Assembly (NCBI GenBank): GCA_002293505.1
Contig: DBDI01000016.1
Span: forward strand, 1-35,012
Origin: Alistipes sp. UBA936
Lineage (GTDB): Bacteria > Bacteroidota > Bacteroidia > Bacteroidales > Rikenellaceae
Reading direction: 5' to 3'
DNA: 35,012 nt
Shown one piece after another: positions 1 to 6,912 of this stretch (positions within the stretch are counted from its first letter, which is position 1; every line of letters starts with the position of its first letter). Made by a program: the position numbers and the translations under genes. The notes under the pieces are model-generated. The model worked only from the letters and a program-made list of their open reading frames with translations. It was not told the DNA's origin and ran no database searches.

Positions 1-38
1 ACATCGACGCGATGAACGTCAAACGGATCCGGCTGTAA
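1..38 (+). CDS. C-terminal tail of an upstream gene (partial)
   Basis: One frame enters the window open and ends at a TAA at 36-38, giving a short tail that finishes NVKRIRL. The next gene starts 12 bases later on the same strand, so this is probably the upstream member of the same operon. Too little is present to name it. The frame could also be chance, because only about a dozen codons are visible. Confidence 0.4.
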   Translation, partial: IDAMNVKRIRL

Positions 39-50
39 CCGTCGCAACCT

Positions 51-1541
51 ATGAAAACCGGAACCCTTTTAAAAACTCTTCGCCGGATCGCGGCCATCGT
101 GTTCGGGGGACTGCTTTTGCTTTTTTTCCTCGATTTCACGCGGCTCGTTCCCCTGTGGTTCCATGAGCTGGCGCAGATCCAGCTGATCCCGGCCTTAGTG
201 AACGGGATGATCGGGATCGTGGCACTGTGGATCGTGGCGACGCTGTTGCTGGGGCGGGTGTACTGCTCGGTGCTGTGTCCGCTGGGAGCGGTACAGGACG
301 GAGTGTCGTGGCTGAGCGGGCGGCGAAAAGGCCGACGGGCGAGGTTCGGATGGACGAAGCCGGTGACGTGGTTGAGGTGGACGGTTCTGGGATTGGTCGT
401 AGTGGCGGGGTTGCTCGGGTTGGCCTGGGTGGTCGGTCTGGTCGATCCGTGGGCGATCTTCGGGCGGGCAGCGGGAAGCATCGTGGCGCCGGGAGTGAAA
501 GCAGTGGCGGGAACGGTGTCGTATGCGCAGGATGTGTATGTGAAGAGTTTTGTCGTTTTGGCGGTCGCGGTGGTGACGCTGGCGGTGATGGCGGTGATGG
601 CGTGGAGAAGGGGCAGAACGTGGTGCAACACGATGTGTCCGGTGGGAACGCTTCTGGGACTGGTGGCAAGAGTGGCGCCGGTGAGGATGAGGTTCGACGA
701 GGGAAAGTGTACCCAATGCGGAGTGTGCGAGAAGAAGTGCAGGAGCGGGTGCATAGACTCCGAAGCGAGGAGGGTGGACTATTCGAGGTGTGTGGTGTGT
801 TTCGACTGTGTGGAGAGCTGCAACTTCGGGGCGATGAAGTACAGCGCGTGCAAGGCGGGGGCGAAGGCGAAGACGGGGGCGGCGAAAAAAGAGAAGGGAG
901 TGTCGAGGAGGGCGTTTCTGACGCTGGCGGGAACACTCGCAGCGGCGGGAGCAGCAGGAGTGGCCAGAGCGCAACAACCACTGGTGAATGTGGACGGGGG
1001 ATTGGCAGACATAGAGAAAAAGCAGAGGCCGGGAAGAAAGACGCCCGTGACGCCGCCGGGATCGGGAGATGCAAGAAACGTGGCCAGGAAGTGTACGGCC
1101 TGTCAGTTGTGTGTGACGGTGTGTCCGAACAATGTGCTGAGGCCATCGACGAAGCTGGAAACGCTGATGCAACCAGAGATGAGCTACGAGAGGGGATACT
1201 GCCGTCCGGAGTGTGTGGAGTGCGGCCAGGTGTGTCCGACGGGAGCCATCGAGAGAATAACCAAGGAGGAAAAGACGGGAATCTCGATAGGAAACGCGGT
1301 GTGGGCAGCAGAAAGGTGTGTGGTCAACAGAGACCAAGTACCCTGCACCGAGTGCGAAAGGCACTGTCCGACGAAAGCAATAATGTTGGTACCGAAAAAT
1401 CCGGCAGACCCCAAGTCGCTGAAAATACCGACAATAGACAACACCCGGTGCATAGGATGCGGAGCCTGCGAACACCTCTGTCCGGCAAGGCCGCAAAGTG
1501 CAATCTGGGTTGAAGGAAACGTAACACATCACGAGGTATGA
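51..1541 (+). CDS. Membrane polyferredoxin, NapH-like domain fused to NapG-like multi-4Fe-4S domain
   Basis: 496 residues. The N-terminal half is membrane-bound, with hydrophobic segments near 12-29, 48-67, 108-130 and 165-185. It has the two CxxxCP motifs of the NapH/YccM family (YCSVLCP at 71-77, TWCNTMCP at 190-197), followed by ferredoxin clusters CTQCGVCEKKC (220-230) and CVVCFDCVESC (247-257). A second hydrophobic segment preceded by SRRAF (285-305) resembles an internal Tat signal. After it come CTACQLCVTVCP (348-359), a cluster around 384-396, CTECERHCP (432-440) and CIGCGACEHLCP (467-478). In other bacteria NapH and NapG are separate proteins passing quinol electrons outward; here they appear joined. 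It overlaps the next gene by 4 bases, so it probably supplies electrons to that reductase. The physiological acceptor is unknown. Confidence 0.85.
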   Translation: MKTGTLLKTLRRIAAIVFGGLLLLFFLDFTRLVPLWFHELAQIQLIPALVNGMIGIVALWIVATLLLGRVYCSVLCPLGAVQDGVSWLSGRRKGRRARFGWTKPVTWLRWTVLGLVVVAGLLGLAWVVGLVDPWAIFGRAAGSIVAPGVKAVAGTVSYAQDVYVKSFVVLAVAVVTLAVMAVMAWRRGRTWCNTMCPVGTLLGLVARVAPVRMRFDEGKCTQCGVCEKKCRSGCIDSEARRVDYSRCVVCFDCVESCNFGAMKYSACKAGAKAKTGAAKKEKGVSRRAFLTLAGTLAAAGAAGVARAQQPLVNVDGGLADIEKKQRPGRKTPVTPPGSGDARNVARKCTACQLCVTVCPNNVLRPSTKLETLMQPEMSYERGYCRPECVECGQVCPTGAIERITKEEKTGISIGNAVWAAERCVVNRDQVPCTECERHCPTKAIMLVPKNPADPKSLKIPTIDNTRCIGCGACEHLCPARPQSAIWVEGNVTHHEV

Positions 1542-2926
1542 AAAAAGATATCACAAGGCGCGAGTTTCTAAAAGCAGCGGGGACGGGAGCCCTCGTGGCA
1601 GGAGTGGCGGGAGCAGCAGGATTGGCAGGGTGCAAGGGGAGAAGAGGGAGTCAGGAGGGATTTTCGGGAGCAGAGGGGGCGGCGGGAGAAGTACCGACCG
1701 ACAAGATGACCTACAGGGTGAGCAACAGGTCGGGAGACAAGGTGTCGCTACTGGGCTACGGGTGTATGCGCTGGCCATTACTACCGGACAACAGCGCAAT
1801 AGATCAAGAGAAGGTCAACGAACTGGTGGACTATGCGATAGAGCACGGAGTGAACTACTTCGACACGGCGCCGGTGTACATCAGAGGCTGGAGCGAAACA
1901 GCAACGGGAATAGCCTTGGCAAGGCATCCGAGAGAGAGTTTTTATATCGCCACCAAAGCCTCGGGACCGTTCGGTCCGGCGTTCTCGTTCGAGGATGGAG
2001 TGGAGATGTACAGAAACTCGCTGAAGAATCTGCAAGTAGAGTACTTGGACTACTATCTGCTACACAACCTGGGGCGGTCGGTGGAGAATTTCCATCAGAG
2101 GTTTATTGATAACGGACTACTGGATTTCTTCCTGGCGGAAAAAGCAGCGGGAAGGATAAGAAACCTGGGGTGGTCGTTCCACGGAAGCAAAGAAGTGTTC
2201 GACTATGTGCTGGGATACGAAGGAGTGGAGTGGGACTTCTGTCAGATACAGTTGAACTATCAGGACTGGAAATATCCCATAGGAGCAGCGGTGAACGCAG
2301 AGTATCTGTACGAAGAACTGGTGAAGAAGGGTGTACCGGCGGTGATTATGGAACCGCTACTGGGAGGCCGACTGGCAAGGGTACCGGCCCAAGCACTGGA
2401 GATGATGAAGGCGATGAGGCCGAACGACAGCGCAGCGCAATGGGCGTTCAGGTTCGCGGGAACGCCTCCGGGAGTGCTGAATGTACTCTCGGGAATGGTG
2501 TATATGGAGCACCTGCAAGAGAACATACGGACGTTTGCGCCGCTGGAACCGGTGACCGAGGAGGAGAACAAGGTGTTGGAAACGACGCGAGACATACTGG
2601 CAGATGCGAACTACATACAGTGCACCACGTGTCAGTACTGTATGCCCTGTCCCTATGGACTGGACATACCGGGAGTGTTCGCGCACTACAACAAGTGTGT
2701 GAGCGACGGTGAACTGCTGGAAAGCTCAACCGATCCGGAGTACAAAGAAGCAAGAAGAGCGTTCCTGATCGGCTACGACAGGAGTGTGCCCAGGCTCAGG
2801 CAAGCTCACCACTGCATAGAGTGTGAACAATGCAAGCCAAAGTGTCCGCAAGGAATCAACATACCGGCAGAAATGAGAAGGGTCGACGAGTATGCCGAAA
2901 AGCTGAGAACGAAAGCGAATTTCTGA
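1538..2926 (+). CDS. Tat-targeted aldo/keto reductase with C-terminal 4Fe-4S domain
   Basis: 462 residues. The N-terminus has a twin-arginine motif (TRREFLK) and a hydrophobic stretch ending in LAGC, so it is probably a Tat-exported lipoprotein. The aldo/keto reductase barrel follows, with GYGCMRWP, FDTAPVY (catalytic Asp and Tyr), the ATKA lysine and DYYLLHN (active-site His). The C-terminus adds CTTCQYCMPCP (362-372) and CIECEQCKPKCPQGI (426-440), typical of two 4Fe-4S clusters. This iron-sulfur AKR subfamily is common in anaerobes; its substrate is not known. Its ATG overlaps the stop of the polyferredoxin gene (ATGA), which supports a shared electron-transfer function. Confidence 0.85.
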   Translation: MKKDITRREFLKAAGTGALVAGVAGAAGLAGCKGRRGSQEGFSGAEGAAGEVPTDKMTYRVSNRSGDKVSLLGYGCMRWPLLPDNSAIDQEKVNELVDYAIEHGVNYFDTAPVYIRGWSETATGIALARHPRESFYIATKASGPFGPAFSFEDGVEMYRNSLKNLQVEYLDYYLLHNLGRSVENFHQRFIDNGLLDFFLAEKAAGRIRNLGWSFHGSKEVFDYVLGYEGVEWDFCQIQLNYQDWKYPIGAAVNAEYLYEELVKKGVPAVIMEPLLGGRLARVPAQALEMMKAMRPNDSAAQWAFRFAGTPPGVLNVLSGMVYMEHLQENIRTFAPLEPVTEEENKVLETTRDILADANYIQCTTCQYCMPCPYGLDIPGVFAHYNKCVSDGELLESSTDPEYKEARRAFLIGYDRSVPRLRQAHHCIECEQCKPKCPQGINIPAEMRRVDEYAEKLRTKANF

Positions 2927-2936
2927 CAAAAATTTG

Positions 2937-2944
2937 TAACTTTG
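2937..2944 (+). promoter_or_regulatory. Bacteroidota -7 box for the spt-like gene
   Basis: TAACTTTG matches the TAnnTTTG consensus exactly. It lies just after the stop of the aldo/keto reductase and 30 bases before the next ATG, leaving a short leader. Confidence 0.7.
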
Positions 2945-2974
2945 CGGCCAAACTAAAACCCGACAAATACTACG

Positions 2975-4258
2975 ATGGTAAACATTCTCGAAAGGCTGCA
3001 AAAGTTTGCAGGAGGCCCCATTGGGCAACATATGGCCAATGCCCACGGATATTTCGCGTTCCCAAAACTGGAAGGAGACATCGGGCCCCGAATGAAGTTC
3101 AGAGGAAAAGAGATGCTGAACTGGAGTCTGAACAACTACTTGGGCTTGGCGTCGCATCCGGAAGTGAGAAAGGCGGATGCGGAAGGGGCGAGGGATTTCG
3201 GGATGGCAGCGCCGATGGGAGCAAGGATGATGAGCGGCCAAACGAAGTGGCACGAACAACTGGAAAGGGAACTGGCGGCGTTTGTGGGAAAAGAAGATGC
3301 GTTCCTACTGAACTTCGGGTATCAGGGAATGATCTCGATCATAGATGTACTGTTGACGCCGAGAGATGTGGTGGTGTATGACGCGGAAGCGCACGCCTGC
3401 ATAATCGACGGGTTGAGGATGCACAAGGGGAAAAGGTTTGTGTTTCAGCACAACGATGTGGAGTCGCTGAGGAAGCAACTGAAGCACGCGACGGCAGTGG
3501 CGGAAGAGGGGCGAGGAGGAGTACTGGTCATTACGGAGGGTGTGTTCGGGATGAAGGGAGATCTGGGCCCGCTGGATAAGATCGTGGAACTGAAAAAAGA
3601 GTTCGATTTTACCTTGCTGGTAGACGATGCGCACGGATTCGGGACGATGGGCAAAGGAGGGCGAGGAACGGCAGATCATTTCGGAGTTGTGGATGGAGTG
3701 GATGTACTGTTCAACACCTTCGCCAAGTCGATGTGTGGGATCGGAGCATTCGTGGCAGCAGACAAGTGGCTGATAGACATTATGAGGTACAATATGCGCT
3801 CGCAGTTGTATGCGAAGAGTCTACCGATGCCGATGGTGATAGGAGCTTTGAAGCGCTTAGAGTTAATACGCAAACATCCTGAGCTTCAGGAGAAGCTGTG
3901 GGAAATTGTTCGTGCGCTACAAGGCGGGTTCAGGGAGAGAGGCTTTGAGATCGGGTCGACAGCATCACCGGTCACGCCGGTGTATATGAAGGGAGGAGTG
4001 GAAGAAGCAACAAATCTGGTGGTGGATCTACGCGAAAACCACGAACTGTTCTGTTCGGTGGTAGTCTATCCGGTAATACCAAAGGGCGAAATCATACTAA
4101 GAATAATCCCAACCGCAGTGCATACGCTTGAAGATGTGGCCTATACGTTGAGCTGTTTCGATGCGGTTCGCGGAAAGCTGGAAGCAGGAGAGTACAGAAA
4201 GCCAATGCCCAATATGAGCGATATGGCCTGGGAGAGTAGGGCCGCAGCGGGAGAATAA
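2975..4258 (+). CDS. spt: Alpha-oxoamine synthase, probable serine palmitoyltransferase
   Basis: 427 residues of fold-type I PLP enzyme. It shows the family features: NNYLGLASHPEV (53-64), the PLP-stacking His in DAEAHAC (140), VDDAHGFG (217-223), and the Schiff-base lysine in NTFAKSM (K251). The family condenses an acyl-CoA with an amino acid. FAKSMCGIGAF resembles Bacteroides sphingolipid-type serine palmitoyltransferases more than KBL (glycine/acetyl-CoA) or BioF. That assignment fits the phylum, which makes dihydrosphingolipids, but KBL cannot be excluded by eye. It is transcribed from its own -7 box, and no other sphingolipid gene is adjacent. Confidence 0.75.
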   Translation: MVNILERLQKFAGGPIGQHMANAHGYFAFPKLEGDIGPRMKFRGKEMLNWSLNNYLGLASHPEVRKADAEGARDFGMAAPMGARMMSGQTKWHEQLERELAAFVGKEDAFLLNFGYQGMISIIDVLLTPRDVVVYDAEAHACIIDGLRMHKGKRFVFQHNDVESLRKQLKHATAVAEEGRGGVLVITEGVFGMKGDLGPLDKIVELKKEFDFTLLVDDAHGFGTMGKGGRGTADHFGVVDGVDVLFNTFAKSMCGIGAFVAADKWLIDIMRYNMRSQLYAKSLPMPMVIGALKRLELIRKHPELQEKLWEIVRALQGGFRERGFEIGSTASPVTPVYMKGGVEEATNLVVDLRENHELFCSVVVYPVIPKGEIILRIIPTAVHTLEDVAYTLSCFDAVRGKLEAGEYRKPMPNMSDMAWESRAAAGE

Positions 4259-4314
4259 GGGGCCGAGAGCGGGGGGAGTGTGGCGCGGGGAGGCGGAAAT
4301 TGCAAAAAAAGTCG

Positions 4315-4322
4315 TATATTTG
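4315..4322 (+). promoter_or_regulatory. -7 box for the 6S-like RNA
   Basis: TATATTTG matches TAnnTTTG and sits at the left edge of the structured RNA. The predicted transcription start is about 4327-4330. Confidence 0.65.
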
Positions 4323-4327
4323 CGGCA

Positions 4328-4528
4328 GTTATAAGATAGAGTAACAATTTTTATCTCGTCCAACGAACTTACGACCGCCTTTTGAAGGCGGGTTTGGGCA
4401 CTGAGAAAAGATTGCGAACTCGAAGCACGTTATAGTAGTTTACTATGACGGCTTCGGGCGTGGTACAATCTTTCAGTGGCTGGGTTCGTAAGACCTGTTG
4501 GACGGAGATTGGGACTGCGCCTTTTTTT
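4328..4528 (+). ncRNA. ssrS: 6S RNA-like rod-shaped non-coding RNA
   Basis: No convincing ORF occupies this stretch, but it folds as one long rod. The closing stem pairs 4353-4357 with 4505-4509, 4358-4364 with 4497-4503 (7 bp) and 4368-4374 with 4486-4492 (7 bp). A central open region follows, whose 5' strand holds a small hairpin (4375-4381 with 4385-4391). The apical arm pairs 4399-4404 with 4473-4478, 4408-4414 with 4466-4472, 4421-4426 with 4451-4456 and 4428-4437 with 4441-4450. Closing stem, central bubble and long apical arm in about 200 nt is the 6S architecture, which mimics an open promoter and binds RNA polymerase. A -7 box lies upstream and a run of seven T at 4522-4528 ends it. 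It lacks SRP RNA, tmRNA and RNase P hallmarks. The identity rests on structure only. Confidence 0.7.
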
Positions 4529-4607
4529 ATTGTAGGGCGCGGAAAGTATTGAAAAAGAGGGGTTCCGAGGGCGCCCGCCTGGCGACGACGTTCATTGAAA
4601 AATGAGA

Positions 4608-4628
4608 AAAAAGACTGTTACTCTTTTT
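4608..4628 (-). terminator. Probable terminator downstream of metY
   Basis: AAAAAGA (4608-4614) pairs with TCTTTTT (4622-4628) around a 7-base loop. Read on the minus strand it is followed by a T-rich stretch, about 45 bases past the metY stop. A wider nested repeat encloses it: GGGTTCC at 4560-4566 with GGAACCC at 4650-4656. Apart from this, 4529-4672 shows no gene. Confidence 0.5.
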
Positions 4629-4672
4629 ACGTCAGGTTACGCCGGAACAGGAACCCACTCTTTTTTAACGCT

Positions 4673-5962
4673 TTAGAATGCCTGAGCGAGGTCGGCGAGA
4701 ATGTCCTCGATATCTTCTATCCCAACCGAAAAGCGAATCAAGTCAGCGGGAACGCCAGCCTCGAGGAGCTGAGAATCAGATAATTGGCGGTGGGTGTGAG
4801 AAGCGGGGTGGAGCACGCAAGAACGGTTGTCCGCAACGTGGGTAGCGATAGAAACAAACCGCAGAGAGTCGATGAACGCAACGGAAGCCTCGCGACCGCC
4901 GCGAAGTCCGAAAGTCAACACGCCGCAAGAACCGGAAGGCATATATTTCTTAGCCAGAGCGTGATAGGTGTCGCCGTCGAGGCCGGGATAATGGACCCAG
5001 GCAACCTCGGGCCGGGACTGAAGGAACCGGGCAACAGCCAGAGCGTTAGAACAATGGCGCTCCATACGAAGGTGGAGAGTTTCGAGACCGAGGTTCAGGA
5101 GAAATGAGTTCTGAGGCCCGGGAATCGCGCCGAGGTCGCGCATCAACTGGGCAGTCGCCTTAGTAATAAAAGCCCCGCCGAGACCGAAAGCCTCAGCGTA
5201 AACCAACCCGTGGTAAGAGGGGTCGGGAGCAGAGAGGCCGGGAAATTTCGGCGCGTGCGCGGGAGCCAACCAATCGAACCGACCACCGTCGACAATAGCC
5301 CCGCCAACAGCAGCAGCATGGCCGTCCATATACTTTGAAGTAGAGTGAGTTACGATGTCAGCGCCCCACTCCAAAGGGCGGCAATTAATGGGAGTGGGAA
5401 AGGTGTTGTCGACGATCAGAGGAACCCCGTGGGAGTGAGCCAGGCGAGAGAACTTCTCGATGTCGAGAACCTTCATAGCGGGATTCGAAACAGTCTCGCC
5501 AAAAAGAGCTTTAGTGTTGGGTTTGAACGCTTTAGCAAGCTCTTCTTCCGGAGCGTCCTGGTCGACGAAAGTAACCTCGATACCAAGTTTGGCGAGGGTG
5601 ACGGAGAAAAGGTTGAAAGTACCGCCGTAAATCGCAAAAGCGCAGACGAAGTGGTCGCCGGAACCGCACAAGTTGATGATAGCATAGAGGTTAGCAGCCT
5701 GACCGGAAGAGGTGAGCATAGCAGCGGAACCACCCTCGAGCTCGCGGATCTTCTCGGCGACAGCGTCGTTAGTGGGGTTCTGGAGGCGGGTGTAAAAGTA
5801 ACCGGCAGCCTTCAGGTCGAACAGATCGGCCATCTGGCCGGAAGTCTCGTAAGTGAATGTAGTACTCTGATAAACAGGTAATTGACGAGGTTCGCCCTTC
5901 TTAGGCGACCAACCACCGTGGACGCAGACGGAGGCGGGTTTACGTTTCGTGGGGTTTTCCAT
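4673..5962 (-). CDS. metY: O-acetylhomoserine sulfhydrylase (Cys/Met metabolism PLP enzyme)
   Basis: 429 residues, the usual MetY length. It begins with the VHGGWSP and PVYQSTTF segments of the Cys/Met-metabolism PLP family. It then shows YFYTRLQNPT (56-65, phosphate-binding Tyr and Arg from the neighbouring subunit), SSGQAA (85-90), IVDNTF (Asp185) and the PLP lysine in HSTSKYMDGH (K210). The long insertion after it (HAPKFPGLSAPDPSYHGLVY) separates MetY from the shorter MetB and MetC. The enzyme makes homocysteine from O-acetylhomoserine and sulfide in the cytoplasm. It is a lone minus-strand gene, divergent from the methyltransferase. No SAM riboswitch is evident in the 73-base upstream gap. 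Confidence 0.9.
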   Translation of the reverse strand: MENPTKRKPASVCVHGGWSPKKGEPRQLPVYQSTTFTYETSGQMADLFDLKAAGYFYTRLQNPTNDAVAEKIRELEGGSAAMLTSSGQAANLYAIINLCGSGDHFVCAFAIYGGTFNLFSVTLAKLGIEVTFVDQDAPEEELAKAFKPNTKALFGETVSNPAMKVLDIEKFSRLAHSHGVPLIVDNTFPTPINCRPLEWGADIVTHSTSKYMDGHAAAVGGAIVDGGRFDWLAPAHAPKFPGLSAPDPSYHGLVYAEAFGLGGAFITKATAQLMRDLGAIPGPQNSFLLNLGLETLHLRMERHCSNALAVARFLQSRPEVAWVHYPGLDGDTYHALAKKYMPSGSCGVLTFGLRGGREASVAFIDSLRFVSIATHVADNRSCVLHPASHTHRQLSDSQLLEAGVPADLIRFSVGIEDIEDILADLAQAF

Positions 5963-6023
5963 AACGGAGTGGTTTGGGGTGGTTTGGGAAAAAAGTTTGG
6001 GGGCAAATATACAAAAAAGTTGG

Positions 6024-6031
6024 TATCTTTG
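6024..6031 (+). promoter_or_regulatory. -7 box placed 4 bases before the methyltransferase ATG
   Basis: TATCTTTG matches TAnnTTTG exactly and ends four bases before the ATG at 6036, so transcription probably begins at or next to the start codon (leaderless mRNA). A TTTG at 5996-5999 may serve as the -33 element, at rather long spacing. Confidence 0.7.
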
Positions 6032-6035
6032 CGCA

Positions 6036-6857
6036 ATGCAGACAGCCCAAAGAGTATCGAAAAACGACCCGAGTGACGGGTATGTGTTGGCGAGGTCGGT
6101 CGTGGCGTATGATCAGGCGGCGCTGCGGATCGGGCAGGTTCCGGGGGCGCGGGTACTGGAAGTGGGGACGGGAAGCGGGTATGGAGTGGGAATACTTGCG
6201 CCTGTGTGTCAGTCGCTTACGACGGTGGATAAGTGTGCGGGAGCGGGCGTGGTTGGAGGGCCGGCGGGGTTTGGGAGCGGAGGCGGGCCGGAGAATGTGG
6301 AGTTTCGGAGGGCGAAGGTGCCGCCGCTGGATTTCCCGAGCTGCTCGTTCGATTTTGTGGTAGCGCTGCAAGTGATTGAACACTTGAAAGATGACTTCGG
6401 GTTTGTGGCAGAGGTGGCAAGGGTGCTGAGGCCGGGAGGAAAGTTTATTGTGAGCACGCCGAACAGGCCGCGATCGCTGACGCGAAACCCGTGGCACGTG
6501 AGAGAATACACGGCAGGAGAGTTTTGGAGCCTGATAGCCAGCGGATTAGATGGCGTGGAGGCGTTTGGGGTTTTCGGAAACGAACGGGTGGAAGAGTACT
6601 ATGAGCGGAATCGGGCTTCGGTGGCTCGGTTCGGGCGGCTGGATCCGCTGAGGCTGAGAGAGTGGGCGCCGAGATGGATTCTGAGGGTGCCGTATGATGT
6701 AGCTAACAGGCTGAACCGAAGGCAGTTAGCGAGCGGAGGGCCGGAGATTGTGGCGGACGATTATTTCTTGAGGTCGCTGGGTGCAGGCGCGGGAGGAGGC
6801 ACTGCGGGGAGCGATGACGACGCGTACGATCTGTTCTACGTGGGAACGAAAAAATAG
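6036..6857 (+). CDS. Class I SAM-dependent methyltransferase
   Basis: 273 residues from the ATG at 6036. A longer in-frame start at 5949 would run back through the promoter and into metY, so it is rejected. The Rossmann SAM-binding motif I is VLEVGTGSGYG, with TTVDK as the acidic motif II. FDFVVALQVIEHLKDD and RVLRPGGKFIVSTPN are the post-motifs seen in UbiE/UbiG-like small-molecule methyltransferases. The C-terminal third (NRPRSLTRNPWHVREYT onward) is also seen in methyltransferases linked to glycan or lipid metabolism. The substrate cannot be inferred. The gene sits alone between metY and the suf promoter. Confidence 0.8.
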   Translation: MQTAQRVSKNDPSDGYVLARSVVAYDQAALRIGQVPGARVLEVGTGSGYGVGILAPVCQSLTTVDKCAGAGVVGGPAGFGSGGGPENVEFRRAKVPPLDFPSCSFDFVVALQVIEHLKDDFGFVAEVARVLRPGGKFIVSTPNRPRSLTRNPWHVREYTAGEFWSLIASGLDGVEAFGVFGNERVEEYYERNRASVARFGRLDPLRLREWAPRWILRVPYDVANRLNRRQLASGGPEIVADDYFLRSLGAGAGGGTAGSDDDAYDLFYVGTKK

Positions 6858-6858
6858 C

Positions 6859-6866
6859 TATCTTTG
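6859..6866 (+). promoter_or_regulatory. -7 box of the suf operon
   Basis: TATCTTTG lies directly after the methyltransferase stop (6855-6857) and 46 bases before the sufB ATG. It gives the suf genes their own promoter. Confidence 0.7.
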
Positions 6867-6912
6867 TGGCCGAAAAGGCCCGGCGGGGCGGAGGCGAGTG
6901 CCGGGATAAAAA

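Noticed and set aside
195..1532. Long open frames overlapping the polyferredoxin gene (minus 445 codons; plus 428 codons at 227-1513)
   Set aside because: Their products are low-complexity, Arg/Ser/Pro- or Gly/Arg-rich, with no motif. The true frame has repeated 4Fe-4S cysteine motifs. The open frames follow from base composition.
4595..4783. 62-codon plus-strand frame between the 6S-like RNA and metY
   Set aside because: It runs through the terminator hairpin into metY antisense and its product resembles nothing.
5963..6023. Possible SAM riboswitch upstream of metY
   Set aside because: The gap is short and contains promoter-like T/A-rich sequence without a recognisable aptamer.
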